Numbered from the stretch's first letter, positions 1-12,569 are shown. The stretch is 64,000 bases of DNA from Yamagishiella unicocca (GCA_003116995.1 BDSL01000014.1:124001-188000); one strand, 5' to 3'. Notes: generated from the letters alone by a model not told the origin. Made by a program: numbers and translations.

Positions 1-1
1 C

Positions 2-3000
2 GAGGAGTACGAAGAGGGCGAGCCAGGCTTTACGTCTGACGCGGGGCAGCTTGGACGGCAGGATGCCGGTGGCCACCTGTTGTCCTCGATGACGCAAAGT
101 CGGAAATCGGCAGGGGCGTCGTCTAACGCGTCGCAAGGAATCATCAGCGCTGCCCACGCAGCGATCCTAGCCAACGGCCTCGCGCGGCAGCCAGGAGTTA
201 ACCTGAACATAGACTACGGGTCAGAAATCTATCTTACGGACTCTGCACCCATAGGGCAGGGGCAATTTGGGTCGGTGTATCGGGGAGTATATGCCGAGAA
301 GTCAGTTGCTATCAAGCTTTTGCCCAAGTAAGTCCCGGCGTCCTGACGAGCCTTCCATACAGGCATGTTGAACCGTATTTGGGGCTTGTAAGGGGGCGAC
401 CCGCCTGCCTGGGCTACGGAGGTTCAGGAGCTTAGGGCACCTCCGCCATGCAGCGACAAGCAACTCTCGCGCTCTCCCTCTCACCGACGAACCCGCCCCG
501 GGCCCCCCCAGCACCACCACCACCATTGCGCTAACTGCACCGGGTGCCAGGTCGTCTACACCTCCCCGCCAACAGTCGTCTCCAACCACTCGCCTCCAAC
601 CACTCGCCTCCAACCCAACTCCCGTCTCGCTCCAGGATGTTCCTGGGTGACGCCAGCCCCGCTGACCTGGAGACCTTCATTCAGGAGGCGGCGGTGCTCA
701 GCGGCGTGGACCACCCGAACGTGGTCAAGTTCTACGGGGGGTCGCTGAGCCCGCCCTACGTGAGTATAGCGCGGCGCGGGACTGAGGGGCGCGGCAGCGA
801 CCCGCGGGACGGAGGGGAGTGGCAGCGATCCGCGGGACGGAGAGGCGTGGCAGCGACCCGCGGGACGGAGGGGCGCCTGGCGCGGCGCGGGACGGGGCGG
901 CTACGCGACTTGGCAGTCCGTGCGCGCGGTTACATGGAGCGTTCCCTGGAGCGGTTCCCTGGAGCGGTACCGGCGGGGCGCAGTGGCCGGCCCTCGCTAC
1001 GCGGGGTGGGGCGGGCACGCTGTCTGTAAGACATAGCGGGGGAGGACGGAGGAGGAGGGAGGGAGAGAGGGAGGAGGGGGTGTAGTGTTTGTTTGCGGTA
1101 GGGGTCAAGAGGGTTATGGCGTAGGCGTGCGGCTTCTTTCGGCCAGAAAAGGCCGGGAGGGAGCCACCGGGGGACCACAGGTGGTGCGCTCTAGTCCCTT
1201 TTTTGCGGCCCCTTTTGGAGCCGGGCCGTGCCCCATGGTGCTCTTTCGTTCGGGCGGGCGGGCGGACCTATCTCGCCCAGCCGTAACCCCACGTGCCGCT
1301 CCTCCCCATGCGCATGCCGTCCATGCTGTCCTCGGGATACGCCGTACGGCCGTTCCTGTCATCCGTGGATTGTACGGCGCCGTGCCTCTCACGCGCAGGT
1401 CTTCATCGTCGAAGGTGGGCTCGTCGCGGCTGGGGGCGGGCGGGGGGACCGGGCAGCAGAGGAGCCGGGGCGGGATGTGTTATGACCTAAAGAGGCAGCT
1501 GCCTGGAGGGGTAGGTTGCTAGGCCGAGGTGTTGTTGGTGTTGGTGTTGGTCTTAGGAGCGGTCCTTCATAGCGGTCCGGAAAGCCCGCCTTGCATCGCC
1601 GTCACCGCCGCTGCAGTCCGTACCGCCCGCATGGCACTCGAGGCTGGACCACCGCAGCCCCCCCTAGAGACTAATAGCCCGCACCGCCGGTCAGCAAACG
1701 CCTATCGCCCTGGCCCTGGCCGTGCCTCCCTCCCAACCCTCCTTGCCCTGCCTCTTTCCCCTCCCCTCTCTCCCCCTCCCCTCCCCTCTTTCCCAGAGCT
1801 CATGGAGCGCAGCCTGGCTGACGTGTTGTACAAGAACCCGCAGGAGCCCTTCCCGCTGAGGCGGGTGCTGTCGGTGGGGATGGACGTAGCGCGGGGGCTG
1901 CAGTACCTGCACTGCTGCAACCCAGCCATCGTGCACCGGGACCTCAAGGTGCGCCTGCCTGATGCCTCCCGAGGGGCTAGGGAGGGAGGGAGGGAGGGGG
2001 AGTAAATAATAAATCCTCGAATCCACGGCCGACCAACCAAGGGCGATGACGATGGGGGGGTCCCAGAAGAGATGGTTGACGAGTAGACGGAAGTGCTGTG
2101 CAATGGTGAGGTAACGGTAATGTAGACTAGTAGGAAACAAGCTGGTAGGTGCTATGAAGGCGACTAAGTGGTGATCTAAGTAAAGGCGGCGGGAAGAGAA
2201 GGCGGCTGAGAGGGGGGAGACCGGTGATTCGACGTAAGGGCACCGCTGCCTGCGGGCGGGGGGGGAGGTTAGAGAGTTTACCAGGGCCGGGGCGCCTACT
2301 GGTGGCGCCACCAGGCGTCACCTGCGCTTGGCCCCATTGACGTTTCGCGCGCTCGCCTCCTGGGCCGAGTCTCATGTCCCTCTCTAAGCTTCTGCGTCGC
2401 TACCGCGCCTGCTTGACCAACGGGCATCTTCCGTGCCCTCCCTAGCTCCGGGGCCCTGGGTGTGCGACGCCCGAGCCCGCGGCCCTGGTTCCTCCCTAGC
2501 CCCGCCGTCGAAGTCTCCTCACCACTTGCTTCTCGCGCTGACCCCCCAACTGCCGTCCACAGCTGACGCCGCGACTAGCGCCCACCTTCCCCCTCCTAAA
2601 ACCCTAAACCCCTACTCCTCTCTTACACCCAGCCGGAGAACATCCTGCTGGACGCCAACGGGACCGCCAAAATTTCGGACTTTGGTCTGGCCAGGTGGGC
2701 TGGGGATGGCGGAGGGGGCGAGCACGAGGGCTCTCTCTCCAGGCGGCGGGCGCGGAGAGCGGCGCGGAGGTGAAGGCGAGGGCGAAGGAGCTCATCCTGT
2801 CCGGAGGCTCGGACACCGTCATAGGCGGTCCGGGGGGGGGAAGCGCCCTGGCTTGCGTTTCCGTGCGAGCGGGCCCCACCGCACGTGAGCTGCATCCATC
2901 TAAACCTGCGGCAGCGCGCACCCACGGCGCTGCAGTTTTGCAAAAGTACATTCGGCAGCCATAGCTGCGGCAGCCGATGCAGCAGCGACAGTAGCCACAG

Positions 3001-4922
3001 CAGCAGCAGCCACAGCAGCAGCAGCCTCGCGGGCGACACGCCCTGCCGCGCCACCCCCCGTCCGGCCGGGCGTCCTGCGTGCGACGTCACATACGGGTCC
3101 CAGCGTCCCATTCGATACACGCACAATGCCGCTGCAGGTGCAAGTACCAGTCGTACGTCAAAACCAATCGGCGGGAGGCGGGCAGCTTGGCGTACATGGC
3201 GCCAGGTGGGTGGGTGGGGTGAACCCGGGGGGGAGGGGACTGGAGTAAAGCCGTGCGTGGGGTCGGGAGTGGCCCCGTGGCTGGGCGGAGGGAAGCGCCT
3301 TGGGAGGGGTCGGGAGTTGCCCTGCGGGCAGGGTAGAGAATCTAGAGATAAGAAAACACGGTGAATTAACGCTGGGTGTTAAGGGAAGAGAGAATATTAA
3401 GCGATGAATGGTGGGCGGGTTGGTGGATGGACTCGGCGGTCAGGGGACGGCGGTGAGCTTGCCGTGGTGGTGGTCCAGGGAGGGAGCCCAGCCAGCGGGT
3501 TGATGACGCCACACGGCATGTCGTGACTCACCGCTCTCGTGTTGGCTCGTGTCGCGGACACTGCTGTGATACGACAAGCAGTCGGGGCCAGGCAGGGCAC
3601 GCAGGGTGGCTCCGTTACATGCGGCGTGAGTTGCCTGTGGGGCAGATCGCATCTACTGAACCAGGCACCGCAGCCTCAGCCTCCGTCTCCGCCTTGCACC
3701 TGACTGTCCCGCCACCAGCATCCCGCCCGCCCCCCGCCACCACCAAACCGTCGCCTTCAACGGCTTTCTCGCCGACCGAACCACACCTGCACCTTTCTCT
3801 TCGCTCCATTTTCCCTGCAGAGTGCTTTGACGCACGAATGGGCAAGCTGACGGACCGTCTGGACGGTGGGTGCTGGGGGCCGCGGTCGAGTTCCGGAGCA
3901 GCAGGGTCGCGCTTGGCCTCGCTGTTGTCCCGAGTGGCTTCCCGCCTCGGCCCTCCGCTGCTGCCCCCTTCCGTGGGGCTCCTGCTTCTCTTGGACCGGG
4001 GGCGAAAATAGACACGGCAGGGGACAAAACGGCAGGGGGCAAGTACGCAGCAGGGGGCCGAGTACGCGGCCGGGGGCCAATGCACGGCAGGGGGCAGACG
4101 CCAATGATGTGTCGGCTGTTGCGGGGCCTTCGAGTAGAGGCACGCGGCGGACGTGTTTCGACCGCACCGCCGCCACACGTCCCCCCGCCTGGGCCCGACG
4201 TGGTGCCTCACCCATCCACTCCTGCTCCCCCGTTTTCCATCCTCCCTGGATCCCCTTCCTGCCTCGGACAGTCTTCTCCTTCGGCGTGCTGCTCTGGGTG
4301 ATGCTTACCAGGGAGTTCCCCTGGCAGGTACGGCAGGAGGCAACTGAGGGAAGGCAGGGGGGTGAGAGGCGGGGGGGCGGAGCCCCTCAGGGGACACGTT
4401 TAGAGGCCGGGCACGGAATGGCCCCCGCAGCCTACAGCCCATGCCCTAACGCCGTCCCTCACATCCCTCCATCCCTCCTTCCGCCCACTCCTCAACCCTT
4501 CCCGGTGGTCTGTACTAACTATTTCCGGATCGAATCGCTTGTAATCCTTCCTGCCGACCTACGGGTTTCCTTCCACGCCCCGCCCCGGCCCTGGCCTCTG
4601 CGCCCCGGCTTCCCCCTGCCCCCTCCCCCCTCTCTTCCTCACCCAAGTTCTCCAACATGCACCTCGAAACGTCTAATCCTAAACGGTTTTCCCCCGCACC
4701 CACGGGTCTTCCTCTCAGGGCATGCGCACGCACGAGTTCCTGCAGCGCATGGTCATCGGCGGGGGCCGGCTTGCCGTGCCTCAGGACGACAACGTGTGCC
4801 CCCTCGCGCTGCGGCGGCTGCTGTCGTCTTGTTGGGCGGACATGCCGAGCGAGCGGCCCTCATGCGAGGACATCCTGGGGGAGCTGGAGCGCATGCTCAA
4901 GTACATGCCCAACGACGACTAG
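2..4922 (+). CDS. Raf-like/TKL protein kinase, 5' partial
   Basis: Serine/threonine or dual-specificity kinase of the TKL group, nine exons visible: 2-327, 636-759, 1399-1414, 1797-1948, 2633-2694, 3138-3205, 3821-3865, 4272-4327 and 4719-4922. All junctions are GT-AG and the phases match, giving 350 residues in frame to a TAG stop. The catalytic domain is complete: glycine loop GQGQFGSV, VAIK lysine, an alpha-C segment with EAAVLSGVDHPNVV, HRDLKPEN, DFG, GSLAYMAPE, then SFGVLLWVML and a C-terminal CW...ERPS motif typical of TKL kinases. The protein ends about 20 residues after the kinase domain, at MPNDD. The reading frame is open at the left edge, so the N-terminal part lies outside the window. 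All core catalytic residues are present, so it should be active. The substrate is unknown. Confidence 0.88.
1399..1414 (+). other. 16-nt microexon of the TKL kinase
   Basis: This 16-base exon is flanked by cag at 1396-1398 and gtgggc at 1415. It encodes VFIVE plus the first base of the next codon. The preceding exon ends in phase 0 at PPY and the next begins at 1797 with the two bases that complete a Glu codon, giving PPY-VFIVE-ELMERSL. This restores the expected beta-5/hinge segment of a kinase. Without it the hinge is missing and the frame breaks. Confidence 0.8.
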
Positions 4923-7302
4923 CGCCGCCGGTACCGTTATCGTTAACCGTTGACGGCGTGAAGGCCCAGCAGCCGGCCGCGGGCCATTCGCCGCGGGCTC
5001 GGGTGAAGGAGGGGGCTAGTCGGGCCGAGAGTAGGGCTCGGTGGGTGTTCGACGCTGGAACCTCAACACCATGGCGACGGTCACGGCCACGGTCCGGGGC
5101 CTCCCTGGAGAGCGCGCGTGCGTGTGTGCGGGGGGAGGGGGGAAGGGGGAGGGCGGAGCGTCGCGTGGATTGGGTTCATCAGCGGTATAGTTGCGGTGCA
5201 TATAGTGGGGTACATGGCTGCTTTCTTATTTAGGCGTCGTGGGGGGGGGTAGCAGCGCCCGTGCTTGGCGCTTTTCGTCTGCGGCCGGCGGTCCTCTCTC
5301 CCACAGGTGGCCTCTGCATACGAGCGCAGCCCCAGGGTCGTCGACCTGAGCCGGACCGAGTGGGTGACTGTTGTTGCTGCTGCTGCGCTGTGCAGGCGGC
5401 TGCGCGCTGACAGCAGGGGGGCGGAGACCGGCTGCCCGGAATGAGGTTCGGAGTCGGGCTGGGACGGTGTGGGGCGGAGCGGGGTCGGGCTGCTTTGCCC
5501 AGCAGTGCGGCACCTCGTGGCGCAACAGGCCCTCCGGATAGATTGCACGCAGCGGCTGCGGATACGGCCGGGGCGACCTGGGGGCCGCGCAGGGGGTCTG
5601 TCATGGTCGGACTTTAGTAGCCGCGCCATGAACGCAGTGACGTATGTTCTTCTTTCGGCGGGGCCACGCGGATGCAACGCAACGCAAGCAACCCGTATGC
5701 GGGGCACGCGATGCAGGAGAGCGTTAAGTGTGTGTCGAGTACCGTGCTCCTGGCAGCTGCAGATTGCGCTGCTGTTGCTGTTGCGGTCGTCTCCCGCCAG
5801 AGCCCGTGTGTTGTGTCCAGGAGCTTGCGTAGCTCTGGATGGCATAGCGCGCAGGGATGCAGGATCGGTAGGTTGTGGGCGTTGGCATCAAATTCACAAT
5901 GCTGGTTTTTACGGGGACTGGGTTGTAGTGGCGTTGCAGGTTTGTTCGCCGCGCGGCGTGGGTGGGGGGGGGCGGGGGGAAGGGGCGGAGCGCTGCGCTT
6001 TTCGCGACCGCTGCTCGGGCGTACGTAGTCCGAGGTGCCGTACGCAAATGTAGCTACGGGTCGTGGAGTACGGAATAGCACGACACGAGACGTTTACGCC
6101 TCAATCGCTTGCTGAGGCCGCTGCCGTCTCTCCTCGTGGCCGGAGTGGTGGTAACCTAGTGGTTGGCGGTTAAAAGGTGGTCGGCTGGTGTCGATCTTTT
6201 GGCCCCGCTTTGCTGGTGGTGGTGACGTTGGCGGGACCATAAACGGGTCGGTTGGTGCCATCTGTTCGCTGGCTGGCGGTTGGTAGTGGTGAAAACTGGT
6301 GTCAAAACTGGAATGTGGTGGGTGAACGCGTCTTTCGGCGGACTGCAGGCCAGCCAAGGAGTGCTCCTCTTACCCCCTGGTGGGGGTAGCTGGGGCTGGC
6401 TGGTAGGATCGCTGCGTGTCCAACTGCCATCGTCGGGCGCGAGAGTCACGGCCAAATGTCCCTGTGCCAGCGGCCGCTCCCCTCCCATTCCCGCGTAACC
6501 ACCTTCAACGGTCATCTAGCACCGCAACCTGGCTGGTGTGACACACCGGGGGTCTGGTCCCTGCGTCAGTGCTGTAACGCACCGGCAGGGCGACCCTCCA
6601 CGAGCGCGCATGACTAAGGTCGCACCACCTGGGAGCCGTGGCGTAACAGTTCTGAAAACCCTGCCACCGGGACGCAGCCCTGACAGCTAGCTGGCTACAA
6701 CCGAAACCGCCTCTGCGCGCCGCGGCTGGCCCGTACTGGTCAGGGACCGCTCTTCAGCAGTTCCCCTTCCCCCTGGCGCATCTAGTTTCTGCCCTCCGTT
6801 CCCCATCTCGTGTAAACGGGTCTTCTTCTCGCCCCCTCCCTGGCGCACGCCAGCTGCATCATCCGCCGTCAGCCAAGAGCCACGTGCGGGTCGATTGGAA
6901 CATTAGATGTTGGGCCAGCGAGGCTGGCGGTCATCTTACACACACATCGCAACGCTGTAATACCCGGACAACAACAGGCATGGTTAGTTATTAGCCAGGG
7001 GAGCCCTGCCGCGCGCATCGCTATTAGCGTGGCATTGCGGAGCCCGGACGGAGCAGGCCAGGTACCCCGTTTTGCGTTTCTACTGAGACTTTTCGAGGAA
7101 CAGCCGTTAAGGCTTATAGGCCCATGAGTTGGCCGCCAAGACTTGACTTTCAAATGCCGAGAGGACAGCCCGGGACCGGCCGCGTAGTGTGCTTGGGACG
7201 GAAGGCAACAAATAACGTGGGACATGGGTAACGACATCAGGTATGCGAGTGTATTGAGGAGGGGGTCATAAGGTGGCAGGGATACGATAATAACATGCTA
7301 GG

Positions 7303-7606
7303 GTGTCCGCAAACCCAGACAAGCGGGGGGACCCACACTGAGATCGCACCCTACGACAAGCCAGTGCTAGCAGCCTGAAGACGCCCCAAAAGGCAACAGG
7401 GTAAAAACGGGACACCCCGCCGCGCCCAAGAGGGCGAAGCCCCGACAAAAAGGACAACCCAGGCACCCCAAGCCGCACCACCGGAAAAACGGGGGGACCA
7501 GCCAGCAGCCCGGACCGACGGGCTGGCGCCGGAACCTCCCGGCGGCCCAGGGCACCATCCCCCCCCCCAAAAAACGCCCCGCCACAGTAACCGGCCAGCA
7601 AAGGAA
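7303..7606 (+). repeat. Dispersed repeat family 1, copy A
   Basis: Starts with a GTGTCCGCAA-type end and runs through blocks shared with the copies at 13.7 and 44.5-45.1 kb, such as GGCGGCCCAGGGCACC and CCGGCCAGCAAAGG. It is cut off 6 bases before the polyadenylation signal of the neighbouring kinase gene. No transposase or reverse transcriptase is recognisable, so it is probably a non-autonomous element. Confidence 0.65.
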
Positions 7607-7611
7607 AGATG

Positions 7612-7616
7612 TTACA
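7612..7616 (-). terminator. TGTAA polyadenylation signal
   Basis: On the - strand TGTAA lies about 60 bases past the TGA stop at 7677-7679. TGTAA is the usual volvocine poly(A) signal, so this is the likely 3' end of the kinase gene 7677-12569. Confidence 0.55.
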
Positions 7617-7676
7617 TTGTACAGTTGGCATAGTTTACACGGGCTCTCCTGTCTGCCTTATGCGGCGAAAGCGACC

Positions 7677-7906
7677 TCATCCGATGCGCAGCAAACTGCT
7701 CCCCAAGGCTAGGGGCCTAGCAACCCCCAGAGCGATGCAACTGCTGTCCGGTGTGCTTACAGCGCTGCTGCTGTTTGTCACGCGGATGCTGTGGTCGAAC
7801 GGATGGAAGGCGCCAGACGCTCCAAACGTCCCGGCATCCATCGGCTGCCAGACCCCGGAGCGCACTTCAGGACCACCTTCTTTACCACAACCGACACCAC
7901 CGCCTC

Positions 7907-7937
<31 letters not shown>

Positions 7938-10900
7938 GCCCCCGGCCGCAGCGGCTGCGGCTTCGTTTAGGTGCACCTGCTTGCCGAGCTGGGAGACCGC
8001 CGCCGCCGCTGCTGCCTGCACTCGTCTCCTGGCTGCTTCGGTGCGCCTGACGGCCTTGATCAGAACCCGCACGATGTGCTCGAAGCTGGGTCGTGCCGCC
8101 GGGTCCTGCGACAAGCACGCCGCCCCCACCTTGTGCAGTGTGCGCTCCGCCCCCTGCGGCCACTCCAGCGCCAGCTCGCCGCCCGCCAGCCCCACCAGGA
8201 TCTGGGCGGGGTGCAGCTGAGCGTGAGGCGGCAGCCCCGTCACCATCTGCCACAGCAGCGTGCCGTAGCTGCGCAGCGGTTGGGCAACACGTGGCACGGT
8301 ACGATTGGGGCTGCCACTCCAGGGAGGCACATGCACGCATTTCCTCCCTTTCCATGGGGTAGCACATGCACGCGTTTTTTCCTTTACTTTTAACACATGG
8401 CTGGGGCGAAGAGCAGTGACGGTGAACGCAATTCCACGGCACTGGGCGGGTCACAATGCCTTGTGCGACCCCGGGGGGCACCGCACCTGTAGACGTCGGC
8501 CGGCTTGCCGTGACTGCTGCTGGCGACCACCTCCGGAGCAAGGTAAGCAACCGAACCCCAGCCGGTGGCATTGGTCGCCCGGGGTAAGCTCTCGGTCGAA
8601 GTAACGGGGTTCGTCAGCCTGCAGACACAACCCCGGGGCAGCACCAGATGCGTGTGCTTACAAAGCACCGACCGGACGTACGGTATGGTTTGTTGTCAAA
8701 AGCATGAGCACGTGGATGTTTCCATTGATTCGTTTGAGGTGCGGCGTGATCGGGGCCGGACAGGGCCGGGCAACTCACTCCATGTTGACAGGTCCAACGT
8801 CCCAACGGCCGGCCCTGGTGGAAGTGGGTCCAGCTCTGTGCCGTTCGCGCCAACTCCGTTGATCCCCCACCAGCGCACGGAAGCGCAACGAGCAAGGGCA
8901 TGCAGCTCCGCAGCGAATGACCTCCATGCACACGGGGGTCCAGACTGGGCGTTTCCGGCTGGGCTAATTCTCCACGCGGTTTAATAGTTTAATACATCCT
9001 GGGTATCAGACCCCAAACCCAGAGCTACATCGCACAGCCCATCCAATCGATCAGGCCATATATATCAGCTATCAGTCCACCCACCCACCCACCCACCCAC
9101 ACACACACACACACGTATCCACGGGTCTTCCTCGGAACCCACCCACCCGAAGTCTGCGACCTTGCAGCAGTAGCCGCGCGCCCCGACCGCACTCTGCTGC
9201 TCGGGGTTTGCCAGCCAGCGCTCCCGGCTGCTGGCGGCGACAAGGCCAGCGTTCGGGTCCAAATGCACCCGCAGTAGTACGTTGGCCGGCTGGGAGCGGT
9301 GGGTTGAGGGGTTGGCCGTGGGCCGTCACACAAGGGATCAGCAAAACCGACGAAACATGTTTATCTGGCGCTCCCCTTTATTTGGCGCTCCCAAACTGGT
9401 GGGGATTATGGATTACGTGGTCGTAGTAATTGTCACAGGGGGCCCCAGACCTCACATGGAAGGGTGGGGGACACTGCCGCCAAATTCACAGACACTTCGT
9501 GCTGTATGCGCAAAGGGAAACCGACAGCCCATTGGCGCTCGTCCCGACATCACGTGGCGCGGGCGTTGGCCCGAGCTGAGCGCCCCCGCACCACCCTGCC
9601 GCCGAATGCACCCTAACATCCCATCGCACTTTCAGATCTCCGTGCACCAGATCCAGGGAGTGCAGGTAGGTCATAGCCTGGAGCGAGGAGGTCGACGGGG
9701 TTGGGTTCGGGACGTCAGCCGTGACTGCGTGACGACCCTACCGCGTTGCACAACGGCAACAACGGACGCACCAACAACAATAATATTGTTGGCGACATCA
9801 GCAACGCGGCCTTTGCAATGGCCGCCCGAACCACCCAAATCCAGACCTGTACTGCACCCACCTGTGCGATCTCTAGTGCGTTCCGCAGCATCTCCAGGCT
9901 CGTAAGCCCGCTGCTGCTGCCGCTACTGCCGCTACTGCCGTCGCCTCGACCAGCAGCGCCCGCCCCGTTCGATCGCGCAGTCGCCAGGCGCGCGGCTGAG
10001 CGGCCGCCCTGCCTCAGCCCTGAGATCTGCGGATGTAGGGGCCGTGTGCGGCGTCGAGGCCCACTCGGGTCCACCAGCCCGGCCTGCCGCTCGATCAGCT
10101 GCAGCAGGTTCCCGCGCTCGCAGTACTCCATCACCACGCACGTGACGTAGCGCCCGGCTACAGCGCCCATCGCGTGCAACTCATTCAGGAAGCGGGCGGC
10201 GTTGCTGTGGGGCTGCGTGGCCGAGCAGGACGTCGTGTCGGACATGGCGTCAGTCCACAAACGGCCGAGCTGTTGCTGCTGTTGCTGCTGTCGCTGCTGT
10301 TGCTGCTGTTGCCGCGGTGTCTGCATCTGCTGGAAATTTGACGCCTGCGGTGGGGCCGGTGCTGCCAACAGCCGCCGAATGGGCGCCTGCGCTGAACCAC
10401 TGTCCCCCTCCGGCTGATCCCCAATGGCTTCCCCTAACGGAGCCTCGCGGTGGGCCGCCGGCGCTGACGCAGACACCCCAAACACGGGACTCGACAAGGA
10501 CGCCCGCAGAGCCGCGGGGGCCCAGCTCCTGCACCTCTGCGACGTCGTACCGCGGCCGCTGTCCGGCTGGGCCCCCCGCCGACTTCTCCTCGCTCCGAAA
10601 CCACCGCCTGCCGTAAACGACGAGCGACAGTTTGCGAGCGCCTGGTCTATGGAGCGGCCGAAAGCATAAGAAGCACAAGCAGGGGCGCACGTCGTCGTCT
10701 CAGCGGGGCGGGTATCGGCCGGACACGAGCCGATGTGCGCAGGAGCGCCGCTCGGCAGCCGTCGCTGGTGCTGCTCGCCGCCGACCGCGATGGTGCTCGG
10801 TGGTGCCGCCCCACCAAGGCTGGTGCGGCTCCTGTGGGCGTCTTCGGAGTCTAGCTCCGAAACCACGATGCGCTGGAGGGAGCCGGCCCCAATGTGTGGC

Positions 10901-12569
10901 CGTCGTGGCGATTTCCCGTCCTGGCAGGGGCTTGGCACTCGCAATGGGGCCAGCGTCGCCACCGGCTGCGATGCGGCGTCAGTGCCCGGCTGGCGGGCGC
11001 TAGGTTTCGGGGCGAAACCCTCCGTTGATTCCGCAGCTCCGGAGGCTTCCCGCTGTGCGCTACCAGGCGCCAGCTGCAGCGTCACCCTTGATGGCCAGCT
11101 GCGCGCACTGCCGTGGCCCATTGGGGTGCCTTCGACGGCGGGGCTGAGACCGGTGGAGCCCGCGGCTGCCAGGGAATTGCAGCCGCCGTCGATCGCTGTC
11201 GAGGACGACGCAGCAGTGCGGCTACCGTTGTTGGTGTTGTAACGGCTACCGTTGTTGGTGTTGCACGCCGGCGTGTGTTTGTCAATGTCAGTGCAGCACG
11301 ATGTCAGCAGGGCGGTGGCGAGCAGGTCATCCACGTCATCCTCGCCGGCGGGCCCTCCCTGGACTCCAGCTGCTGCCGGCGGCGGCGTGTAGGTGATCGG
11401 ATCCAGATCCTCCTCCGACAGCTGGGACACGTGCACGGCGTACGTCTGCACCAGGTGCGGGTGGGAGAGGCTGCGCGAGAGGAGCGCCTCGCGGGTGGTG
11501 ATGCGAAGGTGGTCCAGGTCGGAGGAGACCTGCGGGGGAAGGGGGCGAAGGAGGGGGGTAGTGGGGGGAGGGGGGAGGAGCGGAGAGGAGCGTGTGGTGG
11601 GGAGCGACGCGAGGGGCTGCGGGCTACACGGCGGTGCGGCGCGCCAGCCTTGTTGTTTAGAGTTTAGAGGTGATAGGCCGCTGACGAAAACGAGCCGCAC
11701 GAGTATGGTGAAAATTGCCACGACGCTTCGGGGCCCCGCCCAAAAGGTGGAGTGCCAAGTGTGCCCATTTACCGCGCGCGAGTACGACATAGCACCGCTA
11801 GGCCGCGGCAATATTAACCCTCCCCATCCCCCGGGAGTCAACGCCGCTTCTCGCCTGCCTTAGTCCGTGTGTTGGTCTGTCGCACTGCCCAGGGGCATGC
11901 GACACGCTGTGGCCAGACTAGGCCATCCGGGGTTGCGGTTGTTTGGAAGAGGCGAAGCCTAACTAGTGCCGCGCCAACTAGGCTTCCCTCCCCGGGTTGG
12001 CGGAGGCCGTGACTTGAGCGGCCCCAAAAAAACTGCAATGTGGGCTGACAGTCCCAATGCCGGCAGGAACTACCGCACGCGTATTCGCGCCGAATGCAAC
12101 GAATAAGGCTTTAGGTATTTTCAAACATGCAACAAGTCCCTCCCCGATTAAAGAGTGCGCGTTGCGCAGTTAACCGGCCACCGCGACCACCTACCATGAG
12201 CTTTAACGCAACGACGCTGCCCCGCCACCTGGCTCCAAAGACCCTTCCCGAGCTTCCAGCGCCCAGAAAGTCTCCAAGCACCACTTCGTGCACAAGCTGC
12301 CGCAGGTGCATGCCCACCGCTGCAGATGGAGTGGAGCCCACGCCAGCATCTTTAAAGGCGACGCCTGACAGCAGGAAGGTGCGCTGCAGCGTTGAGCTAT
12401 TAAGGAAGGAGGTTTTTATTGTTTCGGCGCTGGGTCTTGCAGCTGTAGGGTCTGCCGGCCCCTCGACGATGTGCGCGGCCGGCACAGCGGGTTGCGAAAC
12501 CGAAGGCTCGTCGTTTAGGAGTGAAAGTACCTCATGGCAGCAGAGTCTGCTCAAGCAGGAACACCCCAT
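7677..12569 (-). CDS. TKL protein kinase, N-myristoylation motif, split catalytic domain (tandem copy 1)
   Basis: Six exons on -: 12569-12195, 11529-9862, 9677-9630, 9289-9147, 8618-8487, 8268-7677. Phases agree throughout and give 985 residues. The start is MGCSCLSRLCC, a Gly-2 myristoylation and Cys palmitoylation pattern, so membrane attachment is likely. The glycine loop GAGSSGRVFG is near residue 103 and the catalytic lysine (VALKLM) at 123. After the alpha-C part (REALLSRSLSHPHLV) an insertion of about 380 residues, rich in Ser, Ala and Gln with a polyQ run, precedes the hinge (VVMEYCERG). HGDLKPANVLL, KVADFG, SVAYLAPE and YGTLLWQMVTG follow. HRD is HGD, lacking the arginine that links to the activation loop. 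The C-terminal tail has a glycine run. A full paralogue lies at 17241-21979. Confidence 0.87.
7900..7962. repeat. CCG-rich triplet repeat (poly-Gly coding)
   Basis: A run of CCG/CCC triplets in the last exon of the kinase encodes a long glycine stretch on the - strand. The tandem paralogue has no comparable long glycine run. Confidence 0.7.
9077..9114. repeat. CCCA/CA microsatellite
   Basis: A run of CCCA units followed by CA dinucleotides lies in the intron between the DFG exon (9289-9147) and the APE exon (8618-8487) of the kinase. Confidence 0.8.
9419..9452 (-). repeat. Dispersed short repeat family 2, intronic copy
   Basis: Carries the family-2 core (GTAGTAATTGTCACAG followed by GGGGCCCCAGACC) inside the kinase intron 9629-9290. 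The same core recurs at 14.5, 34.8, 35.2, 35.3, 36.7, 37.2 and 50.9 kb. Confidence 0.5.
10262..10322. repeat. CTG/TTG triplet repeat (polyQ coding)
   Basis: Triplet repeat in the large exon of the kinase. It encodes a glutamine-rich run on the - strand within the insertion that splits the kinase N-lobe. Confidence 0.75.

Larger units (their letters stand above)
4923..7676. other. Convergent intergenic spacer
   Basis: The + strand kinase ends at 4922 and the - strand kinase ends at 7677, so this 2.7-kb spacer holds both 3' ends. No reading frame in it resembles a known protein. The first candidate + strand TGTAA signal is at 6573-6577, which would imply a long 3' UTR. A dispersed repeat copy occupies about 7303-7606. 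Confidence 0.6.

Noticed and set aside
3866..5233. 455-codon open frame on + over the kinase 3' half
   Set aside because: It crosses the introns and last exons of the TKL kinase in mixed frames and contains the SFGVLLWVM exon only as a small piece. The long frame comes from high GC.
5081..5845. 254-codon open frame on - after the kinase stop
   Set aside because: Low-complexity Arg/Pro/Ser composition, no domain and no splice-consistent partners. Typical GC-rich shadow.
9715..11841. Single 708-codon intronless protein
   Set aside because: It is the large kinase exon (11529-9862) extended into both flanking introns. The kinase motifs need the other exons.
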